Shown: one piece after another, positions 36,791 through 48,069 of the stretch | How positions within the stretch are numbered: the first letter of the stretch is position 1 | How the letters are laid out: each line of letters begins with the position of its first letter | NCBI RefSeq assembly: GCF_046630445.1 | Contig: NC_092340.1 | Coordinates: 34,122,001 to 34,186,000 of the forward strand | Source of the DNA: Rutidosis leptorrhynchoides | Taxonomy: Eukaryota > Streptophyta > Magnoliopsida > Asterales > Asteraceae | Direction: 5' to 3' | DNA length: 64,000 nucleotides | The notes under the pieces: model-generated | Databases searched by the model: none | What the model saw: only the letters and a program-made list of their open reading frames with translations | Told to the model about the DNA's origin: nothing | Program-made: the position numbers and the translations under genes

Positions 36791-36802
36791 TGGTATCAGA
36801 GC
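36791..36802 (+). other. Primer binding site, Met-initiator tRNA type (A)
   Basis: TGGTATCAGAGC, two bases after the 5' LTR end. Confidence 0.95.
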
Positions 36803-36963
36803 GGTGGTCTTAGCGAACCAGGTTTGCATTAGTGTGTCTAAACCGATAAGTCGTTAGGATACATTAGTAAGTCTGGACTTTGACCGGGTCTGATTTAAAA
36901 ACCATTGCTTATCATTGTTGGTTAAAATTTATATGTAAATATTATGTAGTACTAATAGGTTAG

Positions 36964-37449
36964 TTGTTGTGTGATAGATGTCGGGCTCAAAACTTGTCAT
37001 TCACATTCAGCGACTCCGAACCAGAATCTTCAGATGGTGTTCCAGTCATTAACCTATCCGATGACGAAAATAATATCTTTGGGGAAGACTCACAAATTCC
37101 GGATGAACCGACTATAGAGAACCCGGAAAGTGAACCCGAGGAGGAAAGTGAACCCGAGGAGGAAAGTGAACCCGAGGAGGAAAGTGAACCCGAGGAAGAA
37201 ATACAGGAAATTACAAAAGACGAGTTCGAACTAGGAAAGAAACGAATGGCTAATGAATTAGAAAATTCAAATCCCGAGTTTAGTAAGGATGATGTGGCAC
37301 CAACTCCACTAGACACTACCACCCCTATTCCCGCTATTCCTATTCGTTCTATCCCGGCATCCAGTTCTTCAGCCCCACAGCCAAAATATAGGCAGACAGC
37401 CAGGATAAGCGTTAAGCGATTCTTTGAACCTAAACGTCCTAGAAAATAG
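36964..37449 (+). CDS. Accessory acidic ORF upstream of gag (family A, unknown function)
   Basis: 161 residues beginning MLCDRCRAQNLSFTF, between primer site and gag. The N-terminal half is Ser/Asp/Glu-rich, with four tandem copies of a SEPEEE-type hexapeptide encoded by an exact 18-bp DNA repeat (about 37129-37200). A Pro/Thr/Ser-rich segment follows, and a basic tail (VKRFFEPKRPRK) resembles a nuclear localisation signal. No gag capsid or zinc finger is seen. It occupies the same place as ORF1 of family B, but I see no clear sequence similarity. A separate spliced or upstream-ORF role is possible. The ATG is the first in this frame after an upstream stop. Confidence 0.5.
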   Translation: MLCDRCRAQNLSFTFSDSEPESSDGVPVINLSDDENNIFGEDSQIPDEPTIENPESEPEEESEPEEESEPEEESEPEEEIQEITKDEFELGKKRMANELENSNPEFSKDDVAPTPLDTTTPIPAIPIRSIPASSSSAPQPKYRQTARISVKRFFEPKRPRK

Positions 37450-37817
37450 ACCAAACGATGCGCTGCCGTATTAAACCATGGGATCATATAATGTTTTGTA
37501 TAATATTATTAGTGTGGTTTGCTTAATGTTCGATGTAAGATAAGCATATGTAAAATAGTGAAGTGTGAAATGCAATAATTTTCCATGGTTAAGTATTACT
37601 TAGATGGTAGTAATTGATTCTGTACTAAGCTATTAAGTATGGACATTAACGGGTAGGTACTACCCTAGATATAATTATAAAACGCTAATAAGAAGAAAAG
37701 GCTTTTATAATAATACCTGGTTCATATTATTAATAAGCTATAATGTACTGTAAATATACACTACATCTATAATATTCCATGTGAATAATTATTTTCTTTT
37801 CATTCTTATAGAAGAAT
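37450..37817 (+). promoter_or_regulatory. Spacer with polypurine-like module and 3' splice acceptor before gag
   Basis: Holds TTAACGGGTAGGTAC (37646-37660), nearly identical to the B polypurine tract and close to the A one. Downstream is a polypyrimidine run ending in TTCTTATAG (AG at 37810-37811), 6 bases before the gag ATG at 37818. The run looks like a plant 3' splice site, which would let a spliced mRNA bypass the acidic ORF. Similar modules follow ORF1 in both B elements. Confidence 0.4.
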
Positions 37818-40775
37818 ATGGCGCGATTGAACCGAATGACGGAACAAGAAATCCAGGAACTCATCAATCAGCGAGTGAACGACATAATGTTATGGGTCGA
37901 GGCTGCAAGAGGTGCTGCAGTTAACCCAAATCCTCGTGTGGGGTGCACTTACAAAACTTTTCAAGCTTGCAAGCCCTCATCATTCAGTGGAACAGAAGGA
38001 CCGATCGGTTTAACCCGGTGGATAGAAAAGATGGAGACTGTGTTTAAAATCAGTGGTTATGTTGAAAAGGACATGACCAAGTATGCATCGTGCACTTTAC
38101 AAGATAGTGCACTCACGTGGTGGAAAAATTATGTGAAGGCTGTAGGAGGAGATGTAGCTTATGATACTCCGTGGGAAGAATTCAAAACAATGTTAATCAA
38201 CGAGTATTGTCCAAGGAACGAGGTTAGGAAGTTGGAAGATGAGTTACGAAGTCTGAAGGTTATTGGTACTGAAATCACCAACTACAATCAGCGATTCATG
38301 GAATTAGTTTTGCTATGTCCTGAATTGGTTCCAACCGAAGAACGGAAGATTGAAATGTACAAAGATGGTTTGCCCAAAAAGGTCAAGGCAAATGTTACAG
38401 CATCGAAACCTAAGACAATTCATGAAGCTATAACCATGGCAAACGAGCTAATGGATCAGGTCATCATGGATAAGAAAGTATCCAATACTGATGTGAAGGT
38501 ATCAGGTAACAAAAGAAAGTGGAATGGAAATTATGATCGAGGTAACCAACAACAATCTTTTAAGAAACAAGAAAACACGCAAGGTGCAGGTAGTGGTTTA
38601 AGCTTTGGTTATAAAGGACAAAATCCTTTATGCAACCGATGCCACAAACATCACTCTGGTTACTGTAATGTGGTATGCAACAAATGTAATCGAAAGGGTC
38701 ATCTTGCTGAAGATTGTAGGGCTCTCGTTACAAATACAAATGGTACCAAGACTCCTGCCACCAATGCAAATAGAACTGCTTTGGCTACCATTACTTGTTT
38801 TGGGTGTGGAAAACAAGGTCACTATAAGAGCCAGTGCCCGAATCCAGAGAAGAATATCGGACCTGCACGTGGGAGAGCATTTGTTATTAATGCTAGAGAG
38901 GCATGTGAAGACCCGGAGCTTGTTACGGGTACGTTTACCATTAATAACTTATCCGCATCTATTATATTTGATACTGGTGCTGATAGAAGTTACGTGTGTA
39001 GAGACTTTCACGCTAAATTGAATTGTTCATCATTACCTCTAGATGCTAAGTACATGATTGAGTTAGCTAATGGTAAACTAATTAAAGCCGATAAAATTTG
39101 CCGTGATTGTAAAATAAATTTAGCCGGAGAAACATTTAAGATTGATTTGATACCCGTAGAATTAGGAAGTTTTGATGTAATAATCGGCATGGACTGGATG
39201 TCCAAAATAGGAGCTGAAGTTGTGTGCGCCAAGAAGGCAATTCGCATTCCTCGTAAGGATAAAACGCCAGTAATGATTTATGGAGAGAAGGGTAAATCAA
39301 AGCTAAAACTCATTAGTTATTTGAAAGCTCAAAAGTGCTTGAAGAAAGGGTGCTATGCTATCTTAGCACATGTTAATAAAGTCGAAAAGAAAGAAAAAGA
39401 GAAGTGCATCAATGACGTGCCTGTGGCAAGAGATTTTCTTGAAGTATTTCCGGAAGAGTTGCCGGGATTACCTCCATTTAGATCTGTAGAATTTCAAATA
39501 GATCTTGTACCAGGAGCTGCACCGGTTGCCCGTGCTCCATATAGACTTGCACCGTCCGAGTTAAAAGAACTTCAGAGTCAGTTAAAAGAATTACTGGATC
39601 GTGGATTCATACGACCAAGTACTTCACCGTGGGGAGCTCCAATTTTATTCGTCAAGAAGAAAGACGGATCTTTCCGAATGTGTATAGATTATCGTGAATT
39701 AAATAAGTTAACTATCAAGAATCGGTATCCACTACCGAGAATTGACGACTTATTTGATCAACTCCAAGGATCATGTGTGTACTCGAAAATTGACCTAAGA
39801 TCGGGCTATCATCAATTACGTGTCAAAGAAGAAGATATACCGAAAACTGCTTTTCGGACACGTTATGGTCATTACGAATTTTTGGTCATGCCGTTTGGGT
39901 TGACAAATGCGCCAGCTGTATTCATGGACCTCATGAATCGAGTTTGTAGTCCATATTTAGATAAGTTTGTTATCGTTTTCATTGATGATATTCTTATCTA
40001 TTCCAAGAGTGAGCAAGAGCATGAGCAGCATTTAAGGTTGATATTAGAGTTGTTAAGAAAAGAACAGCTATATGCTAAATTTTCTAAATGTGCTTTCTGG
40101 TTGAAAGAAGTGCAATTTCTTGGCCACGTTGTTAGTAGCAAAGGAATTCAGGTTGATCCAGCAAAAATTGAAGCCATTGAAAAATGGGAGACTCCTAAGA
40201 CACCAACGCAGATACGCCAATTTTTGGGTTTAGCCGGTTATTATAGAAGGTTTATTCAAGATTTTTCCCGAATAGCTAAGCCGTTGACAGCGTTAACGCA
40301 AAAAGGGAAGAAATATGAATGGACCTCTGAGCAGGAGAACGCATTTCAAATACTAAAGAAGGAGTTAACTACGGCGCCTATTTTATCGTTACCAGAAGGG
40401 AACGATGATTTTGAAATATATTGTGACGCTTCACGACAAGGTTTTGGTTGCGTTCTTATGCAACGGAAGAGAGTTATTGCATACGCATCCCGACAATTGA
40501 AGATTCACGAGCGGAATTATACGACGCATGATCTAGAATTGGGAGCAGTTGTGTTTGCATTGAAGATGTGGAGACACTACTTGTATGGGGTTAAATTCAC
40601 TGTGTTTACTGATCATAAAAGCCTTCAACATATTTTTGATCAGAAACAATTGAATATGAGGCAACGTAGGTGGGTCGAGTTAATAAACGACTATGATTGT
40701 GAAATTCGCTATCATCCCGGGAAAGCGAACGTAGTGGCTGATGCTCTAAGCAGAAAGGAACGAGAACCAATCTGA
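37818..40775 (+). pseudogene. Family A gag-protease-RT-RNase H polyprotein (985 aa to first stop)
   Basis: Gag capsid-like region (about residues 45-215; [19 protein letters not shown]), then CCHC zinc knuckles at about 287 ([14 protein letters not shown]) and 327 ([14 protein letters not shown]). An aspartic protease follows with DTGA at 385-388 and IIGMDWM downstream. The RT has [30 protein letters not shown] and catalytic FIDD (DD at 723-724). RNase H follows with CDAS (D870), TDHKSLQHI and [10 protein letters not shown]. The TGA at 40773-40775 falls exactly where the same frame continues into the integrase and is compatible with CGA to TGA. All catalytic motifs seen are intact. The start is the first ATG, after a splice-like AG. 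Confidence 0.9.
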
Positions 40776-40784
40776 GTTCGAGCA

Positions 40785-41795
40785 ATGAACATAAAAATTT
40801 GCATGAATCTCAACTCACAAATCAAAGAGGTTCAACAAGAAGCACTCAATAAAGAAAACATAAGAAATGAAATAATGAAAAAGTATGAGAAGCAACTCGT
40901 TATACGGGAAGACGGAATTCGATATTTTGCAAATCGTATTTGGGTACCGAAGTTGGGTGGATTAAGGAAGTTGATATTGAACGAGGCACATAAGACAAGA
41001 TACTCGATACATCCTGGAGTTGGAAAGATGTATCAAGATCTTAAGACACGTTATTGGTGGCCTAATTTAAAGACAGACGTAGCAACATATGTTGGGGAGT
41101 GTTTAACTTGTTCCAAGGTCAAAGCAGAACACCAGAAGCTGTCAGGGTTACTTCAACAACCAGAAATCCCAGAATGGAAATGGGATGGTATTACCATGGA
41201 TTTCATCACGAAGTTACCAAAGACTGCCTGGGGTTACGACACCATTTGGGTGATTGTTGATCGTCTCACCAAGTCTGCACATTTCTTGCCTATAAAGGAA
41301 ACGGATAGAATGGAGAAACTATTACGATTGTATATAAAGGAAGTTGTTTCAAGGCATGGAATACCTATTTCCATTATATCTGATCGTGATAGTAGATTTA
41401 CCTCAAAGTTCTGGCAATCACTACAGGAGGCACTAGGAACTCGTCTGGATATGAGTACCGCATATCATCCGCAAACCGACGGGCAGAGTGAAAGAACAAT
41501 TCAGACTCTTGAAGACATGCTCAGGGCATGTGTGATCGATTTTGGAAACGGATGGGATAAGTATTTACCGTTAGCAGAATTCTCGTATAATAATAGTTAT
41601 CATGCGAGCATTAAAGCTGCACCATTCGAAGCATTGTATGGAAGGAAGTGTAGATCTCCTATCTGTTGGAATGAAGTAGGAGATCGACATTTAACTGGTC
41701 CCGAGATCATACACGAAACGACTGAGAAGATAGTACAAATCAAGGAGAGATTGAAAACAGCCCGTAGTCGCCAAAAGAGCTACGCCGATGTCTGA
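40785..41795 (+). pseudogene. Family A integrase (zinc-binding and catalytic core)
   Basis: Same frame as the upstream polyprotein. The zinc-binding domain has [16 protein letters not shown] and [12 protein letters not shown]. Catalytic core landmarks are [36 protein letters not shown] and [13 protein letters not shown], containing the D, D and E residues. It ends at TGA 41793-41795 after QKSYADV, where relatives read through; again CGA to TGA is the simplest change. It would need readthrough or trans-complementation for a complete integrase. Confidence 0.9.
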
Positions 41796-41825
41796 AGGAA
41801 ACCATTAGAGTTTCATATCGGTGAC

Positions 41826-42248
41826 ATGGTTATGCTAAAGGTGTCACCTTGGAAAGGTGTGATACGTTTTGGAAAAAGGGGTAAACTGAACCCAAGATAT
41901 GTAGGCCCGTTTAAGATCATCGAACGCATTGGACCGGTAGCTTATCGACTCGAGTTACCGCAACAACTCGCCGGAGTACATAATACCTTTCACGTCTCGA
42001 ACCTTAAGAAGTGTCTTGCAAAGGAAGACCTCACCATTCCTCTTGAAGAAATCCATGTCGACGAGAAACTACAATTCGTCGAAGAACCAATCGAAATCAT
42101 GGACCGTGAAGTTAAACAGCTCAAGCAGAGCAACATACCGATCGTTAAGGTTCGTTGGAATGCTCGAAGAGGTCCTGAGTTTACTTGGGAACGAGAGGAT
42201 CAGATGAAACAAAAGTATCCACACTTGTTTCTCGATGACGCAAAATAG
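41826..42248 (+). pseudogene. Family A integrase C-terminus and chromodomain-like tail
   Basis: Third in-frame segment. It contains [48 protein letters not shown] and a terminal [20 protein letters not shown] segment ending DDAK. This architecture is characteristic of Tekay/Del chromoviruses. The stop is at 42246-42248, followed by a hairpin and the polypurine tract. Confidence 0.9.
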
Positions 42249-42258
42249 GTACAATTTT

Positions 42259-42295
42259 AAAATTTCGGGACGAAATTTATTTAACGGGGAGGTAA
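42259..42295 (+). other. Pre-PPT hairpin and polypurine tract (A)
   Basis: AAATTTCG-GGA-CGAAATTT forms an 8-bp stem with a 3-nt loop. TTTAACGGGGAGGTAA ends exactly at the 3' LTR. The same pair is found before the LTRs of B (58468-58503), C (14008-14042 and 17361-17396, minus strand) and the second A-type element (63735-63772, minus strand). Confidence 0.85.
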
Positions 42296-45221
42296 TGTAA
42301 CGACCCGCACTTTTTCGATCGTTCTATACTTATAAGATTAATATTTACATAAATTAAACCTTACCAACATGATAAGCAATCCAAATTGTCGAGATTTATA
42401 TTTCCGAAAAGAGTTTACACAACGTTTGACCGTCTAGCTTGACCGATGATATCACGAACTATATAACATATGATAATTATACGTTTGTGTATATATATGT
42501 ATATATACATATTTAACATGATCTAAGAATGTTTTAATATCTCATTTTGTATTAATAACAATAAGTTATAAGTATATTTTAAAACTACTAACTTAAGTTT
42601 TCAAAACGATAACTATACGTAATGTTTTTCGACGTAAATACTTATAACCTATATTACTTATACATGCATCGTATAGATATGTATTTTATCACTTTTAAAG
42701 GGCTTACATACATAAAACAATATAAGTATATTTACAAAAGATAGCTATATTTGAATCCTCGTTCCGTTTCCTCAAAGATTTCTATACGTATACCTAGAGT
42801 ATATGTACCCGTATCATACGCAGCTTCTAGATGTATTTACTATTGGTATATACCAATAAAAATCTGCTCCTTAGCAGCCTTAAATGATTAAGAAACATGT
42901 GGAACCAACCATTTGTCAAGTAGCATGAATTATTTAGCAAGAAAACAAAGTTAGGTATCTTTTTTTCCTTTATAACCTAAAAACGTTTTTATGCATGCAC
43001 ACCATTTCTTCACCCCATTTTCTCATACTTACACTTCCATTTCTCTCTCAAAATACTCTTAACTTCATACTTGATCATCTCCAAGCATTTTCCCCATCAT
43101 TTAGCTTCAAAAACCTTACTTAATCACCATAAGAAAACCATACAAAAACACTTCAAGAAATCCTTCCAAGAACACAAACTTACTTCCAATCTTTCATCCA
43201 ATTCCATCACCCTTTTGGTTCTAGCTTTTTACTCCTCTTTTACAGCAACCTTGTCCAAGGAACTTGAGGTAGAATCTATGTTCATAACCTTATTCGATTC
43301 ATATATATATAGCTATCTTATTTTGTGGTATAAAATTTTAACAACAAGAACATAGTTTGAATGTTTTCAAACTTGTTTGCAAACTAAATAGATCCTTCTA
43401 ACTTAACTTTTAAAATACTTCAAGACCTGTAATATATCATAAATATATGCTAATTTAACAAGGTATAACTTGGTTTTTCAAAGAACACCTTAAAAACTGA
43501 ATTTACGACGTCGGAGTGCAACCGGGGGCTGTTTTGGGTTGGATAATTAAAAACCATCTTAAACTTTGAATTGGAGGTTTATTTTCTGGAAAAATGATTT
43601 TTACTATGAATATGATAACACATAAAAATTTCATGATTTAACTCAAAGTATAAGTATTTTTAGAAAAATAATCATTTAAGGTTGTTTACATGATGGAAAA
43701 TGATTAACTTCATAAGTTTCACTAAAGTTTGACCTATGACCTGTGATTTCGAATACAAACTAAGGTATTTACAGTTCATAGTCTTAAAGAGGGACTCGAT
43801 CCAAGGAAGTGACAAGTTGAATCAACGAAAACGGAGTTGTAACGAAGAAACTATGACCAAAACGAGATCGGATATCTAAGACTTGTTTAACTTCGGGATT
43901 AATTGGGAAAAATTAAATAAAATCACATATTTCTAAGATAACATGATATTTTATATATATGTACTTATAATTCAATTTTATATGGTTCAGGATCACCCGC
44001 AAACAACACGAGAAGATTAATCATAAGATCCCATGTTTGTACGCAACACGTCATTTGACAACACCGGTACTTTATGTACGCAACACGTCATTTGACAACA
44101 CCGGTACCGTGGGTCAAGATTAATCTCGACCAATACATATACGATGGGGTTTTATTTATTTCGTTAGGGGGTTTTATTTATTTCATTGCGGGTATATTAA
44201 ACATCTAAAAATGAACCATTAAAATTGAATTACTAACAACGAACTGCTAACTACGGACTAAGGAATTATTCAAAGTATTAAAAGTATAACAAGTATATAT
44301 ATGTGACGTTTGTTTAAAAAGAAAAGGTATTGATATATTATATATGGATAGGTTCGTGATATCAACCGGAGACCAAGTCAAGTTATATATATCTTCAAGA
44401 CAACAGTGAGTATATAGTCCCACTTTTAAACTCTAAATATTTCGGGATGAGAATACATGTATTTTATGTTTTACGTTATGGACACAAGTAACTGAAAAAT
44501 ATATTCTACGTTGAGTTGTACCACTGGCATACTTCCCTGTAGCTTGGTAACTGTTATTTACAGCGGTATTGTAAACGCGAATCCTGTTGATAGATCTATC
44601 GGGCTTGACAACCCCAACCGGACTGGATGACCAGTATTCAACGGTTGCACAGTACTTCGTTTCGTGACTACACTTGGTACGGTGTAGTAAGATTTCATAA
44701 TAAAGGGAATATGCGACGTGATTAAATGTTAAGTATGGTTACCAAGTGCTCAACCACTTAGAATATTTTTATTAAAATGTTTATATATGAAATCTTGTGG
44801 TCTATATTTATATCGCTGCCGGCATTAAACCTATATCTCACCAACTTTATGTTGACGTTTTAAACATGTCTATTCTCAGGTGATAATTAGAAGCTTCCGC
44901 TGCATCATGTTGAATCTAAGCAGGATCTTGCGTACGCATATTTGTGTCAAAAATAAGACTGCATATCCAAGAACTTGTGTTGTAAAATATGCTAGAAATC
45001 GGGTTGTTATTATCATTTGTAAAGTTTGTAAGTCGAAGATTATCGCTAAACGATAATCATCTTTATTTTGTCCAAAGCTTGTATCAAAAATAAGGATCAT
45101 GGTTTGTAATGTATAATATATGCAGTTTTTCTTTAAAAAATGTCGCATATAGAGGTCAATACCTCGCAATGAAATCATACGTTATCTAACACGTTCTTAT
45201 GGTTAAGGACGGGTTATGACA
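42296..45221 (+). mobile_element. Family A 3' LTR
   Basis: 2926 bp, no indel relative to the 5' LTR, apparent intron 44406-44879, direct repeat 44039-44107. About six substitutions (0.2 percent) indicate a recent insertion: under an assumed 1.3e-8 per site per year, under about 100,000 years. Confidence 0.95.
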
Positions 45222-45246
45222 TGATTACCGGATGCTTCGAATCCTC

Positions 45247-45489
45247 CTAAAGGAAAGTGTACTCAAGATGATCAGGGAGCGCCTTAAGCTCCAAAATTGG
45301 AGGTTCCTCAATTGAGGGCTTACTCCAATACTCGCTATCCTTGTTCAGTTGTTCTAACTCCTCCTCAGTTGGTGCATACCCATTTGCCATCAATGTAGCC
45401 ATCACATCCATTTCTTCTTCGGAAAATTCTTCATCTCCACTCGCCAAATCGTATGTACCTGTTTCATCCGATTCGGGAAATTCCTGCAA
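45247..45489 (-). pseudogene. Family D protease-RT linker
   Basis: 80 codons, Glu/Asp-rich, including GYAPTEEELEQLNKDSEYW and ending KALPDHLEYTFL, the conserved linker before RT in Athila-like polyproteins. A stop at 45247 precedes the A insertion by about 20 bases. Confidence 0.75.
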
Positions 45490-45501
45490 GAACTCATAAT
45501 G

Positions 45502-46056
45502 CTAATCTATGCTTTGCATAAAATAACAAGTATCATCTGAAGATTTAGGATATTTTAATGACTTGTCAATTGCAAAAGTCGCACTAGCTTCACCAATTCT
45601 AAGGGTCAACTGCTGATCATAAACATCAATGACACATCTAGCAGTATTTAAAAATGGTCGACCCAAAATAATTGGTATTCTGTCATCAACTTCCATGTCT
45701 AAAACCACAAAGTCTGCCGGAAAAATCAGATTCCCGGTCTTAACTAACATATTCTCTATTATTCCTCGAGGGAATTTTATAGAGCGATCAGCTAGTTGAA
45801 TAGCCATTCGTGTGGTTTTGAGTTCCCCAAGGGCTAATTTAAGGTAAATCGAATAGGGCATCAAATTGATACTAGCCCTCAAATCGGCTAATGCCCTCAT
45901 ACAATAAAGGTCACCCATTAGACATGGAATAGTGAAACTACCCGGATCTTGAAGCTTTTCGGGAAGTGTGTTGGACACCAGCGCTGAACATCTAGCATTT
46001 AAAATGACCGATGACACGCTTTCCATCTTCTTTCGGTTGGTGAGCATGTCCTTCAA
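45502..46056 (-). pseudogene. Family D aspartic protease (active site altered)
   Basis: Minus strand, 184 codons. Landmarks: LADLRASINLMPYSIYLKL, QLADRSIKFPRGIIENMLVK, FPADFVVLDME and IPIILGRPFLNTA. Relatives carry a DLGAS-type active site; here the Gly is Arg (DLRAS), so the enzyme is probably dead. Confidence 0.85.
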
Positions 46057-46059
46057 GAA

Positions 46060-47910
46060 TCAAGCATATTTAGGCATTCCTGCAATAATATCAATAAAAG
46101 GTAAATTTACGTTAACTTTCTTGATGAGCTCCATAAATCTTGATTTTTCTTCCTCGAGCTTCTCCAATCTTTGTTTTCTTGGGAATGAGAGTGGTGGTTG
46201 ATACGCTTTAACAACCGGTTTGACTCGCACCGTGTCTTCTTGACCGTCTGTGTGCTCATTGTCAATACTTTCAACCACATTTTCTGGCTCCTTCTCCTTC
46301 TCCGGTTCATTTACACTACCTAGTTCATTCTCTTTCATTAATGGCACACGAAAGTCAGAGACTTCTGGCATTCTTGGTGGATCATAGGTTACCCCACTTC
46401 GGGTGGTGATAGCTTTTACTTGCTCATTTCAGGGATTAGATTGCGTATTGCTTGGCAATTCCCCCGGTTTTCTTTTGCTTAATAATTTAGCAAGATTACT
46501 CATCTATTTTTCCAATACTTGAATGGAACATTGTTGGTTCCTAAATTGTTGCTCATTCTTCTCATTCGTTTGGCTTATATTGGTAACAAGTTGAGTTTAC
46601 GATGCAATTAACTTCTCCAACAAACTCTTCATATTTGACTTTTTCTCTTCATGTTGGGGTTTTTTATAAAAACCCGGAGTTTGTTGTTGGAACCCACTAC
46701 TTGACTCTTGTTGAAAATTGGAATTTTGACCTTGAGGGTTGTAAGGGTTATTGAAGTTTCGGTTAAATTGGGATCTTCCTTGAAATTAGTTGTTATTCCT
46801 TTGGCTTATGAAAGTCACTTCTTCTTTCTGAGCCATTGTCAAACCTGCATCACAATCTTTTCCTAAATGTAAACCACCACAGTATTTACACCCCACCTTC
46901 ATTCCATGGATTTCCTTGGTGATCTTTTCCATGTTTCGAGCAACACCATCTATCTTCACGCTAAGAGAACCAATGTCATCATAAGCACTGGCGCTTGAGA
47001 CTTGAGCATGACGGGTCATGGGTCTTTCTTGATGCCATTCATGAGAATATTCGGCTTGATTTTCGATTATCTCATAAGCGTCTTGCTCAGTTTTGTCCAT
47101 GAGTGAACCTCCTACCGCTTAATCAATGGAAATTCGAGTTGCAACATCACAACCCTTGTAAAAGATTTGAACTTTTTGAAAGGTATCCAAACCATGGTTT
47201 GGACAACCTCTTAGCATTTTGGAAAATCGATTCCATGCTTCATACAAGGTTTCCATCAGCTTTTGACAAAATTGGGTAATTTCTTGTTAGAGTCTCGTAG
47301 ACTTAGAAGCTGGAAAATATTTCTTAAGAAATTTTTCCAACATACCATCCCAAGTTTCTATCGTAGCCTCGGGCAATGAATTCAACCAACTCCGTGCTTC
47401 CCCGTGGAGTGTCCATGGGAAAAGTCTTAAAAATATGGCTTGATCAGTGTCTAGTTGAAGCTTGAATAGAAGACATATCTCTTGAAAAAGACGAATATGT
47501 TCGTTTGCATCTTCATTCGGACCACCACCAAATTGACATCTGTTGTTAATCATTTGGAGAATAGGTCCTTTTATTTCAAATTTTGCTTCACCTGTGGGTG
47601 GAGTAATTGCACTTCCTTGTCCGGTTCGGGTTGCCTTCATCTTGGCCGCCATTGATTGTCTTGGTACCACCGGTCTTGCCTCTCCTTCCATTTCAAAATT
47701 TGGAGGATGAACGGGTTCACCAAATTTAGAATATCTTGGCTTGGTTGTACTTGATTCTGAATCAAAAGTTTCTTGTTTTGATGAAGATTCAAAAAGTTCA
47801 AGTACTTCTTTTAGGATTCTACCAAGCTTTCTATCAGGTTCTGTAAGCGGTGTAAGTAATGGAGAATCTGAACTTCGGGTATGTGGCATACGCAACCTAA
47901 AATTTGTCAA
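46060..47910 (-). pseudogene. Family D gag (Athila-like, several stops)
   Basis: Minus strand. 47910-47287 encodes the N-terminal and capsid-like part (MPHTRSSDSPLLTPL, GPILQMINNRCQFGG, FLRLFPWTLHGEARSWLNSL, EKFLKKYFP). The likely real start is the second Met at 47889. After stops, 47100-46786 carries a knuckle CKYCGGLHLGKDC (CX2CX3HX4C). 46371-46060 is a Glu-rich C-terminal part with PPLSFPRKQRLEKLEEEKSR. The sequence between 46372 and 46785 is decayed gag. Confidence 0.8.
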
Positions 47911-48043
47911 TCACATAACTAACAAAACTATTAAACGCACCGATTCTATAAGTTTAAAAATCAAAGACTATTAATAATTTAAAAAGAATTAAGAAACTAC
48001 TTAATCACAGATTAGTTAATAATTCTATTTTGACCCAAACTTT

Positions 48044-48060
48044 CCCCGGCAGCGGCGTCA
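48044..48060 (-). other. Primer binding site, Asp-tRNA type (D)
   Basis: Minus strand TGACGCCGCTGCCGGGG, 15 of 17 matches to the Athila-type primer site complementary to tRNA-Asp, nine bases after the LTR end. Confidence 0.8.
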
Positions 48061-48069
48061 AAAACTTGA

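Larger units (their letters stand above)
33863..45221 (+). mobile_element. Family A: complete, young Tekay-like Ty3/gypsy element
   Basis: An 11,359-bp plus-strand element inserted into D between protease and RT. LTRs 33863-36788 and 42296-45221 are the same length (2926 bp), with only about six differences noticed. Order: LTR, Met-initiator primer site, accessory acidic ORF, gag-protease-RT-RNase H, integrase, chromodomain-like tail, hairpin, polypurine tract, LTR. Flanks TAATT (33858-33862) and TGATT (45222-45226) are a 5-bp target duplication with one change. Two in-frame TGA codons interrupt the polyprotein. Confidence 0.95.

Noticed and set aside
36987..37487. Minus-strand Ser/Gly-rich 166-codon frame opposite the acidic ORF of A
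   Set aside because: Reverse complement of the SEPEEE repeats; the plus frame lies in the expected position with an ATG and fits the element's orientation.
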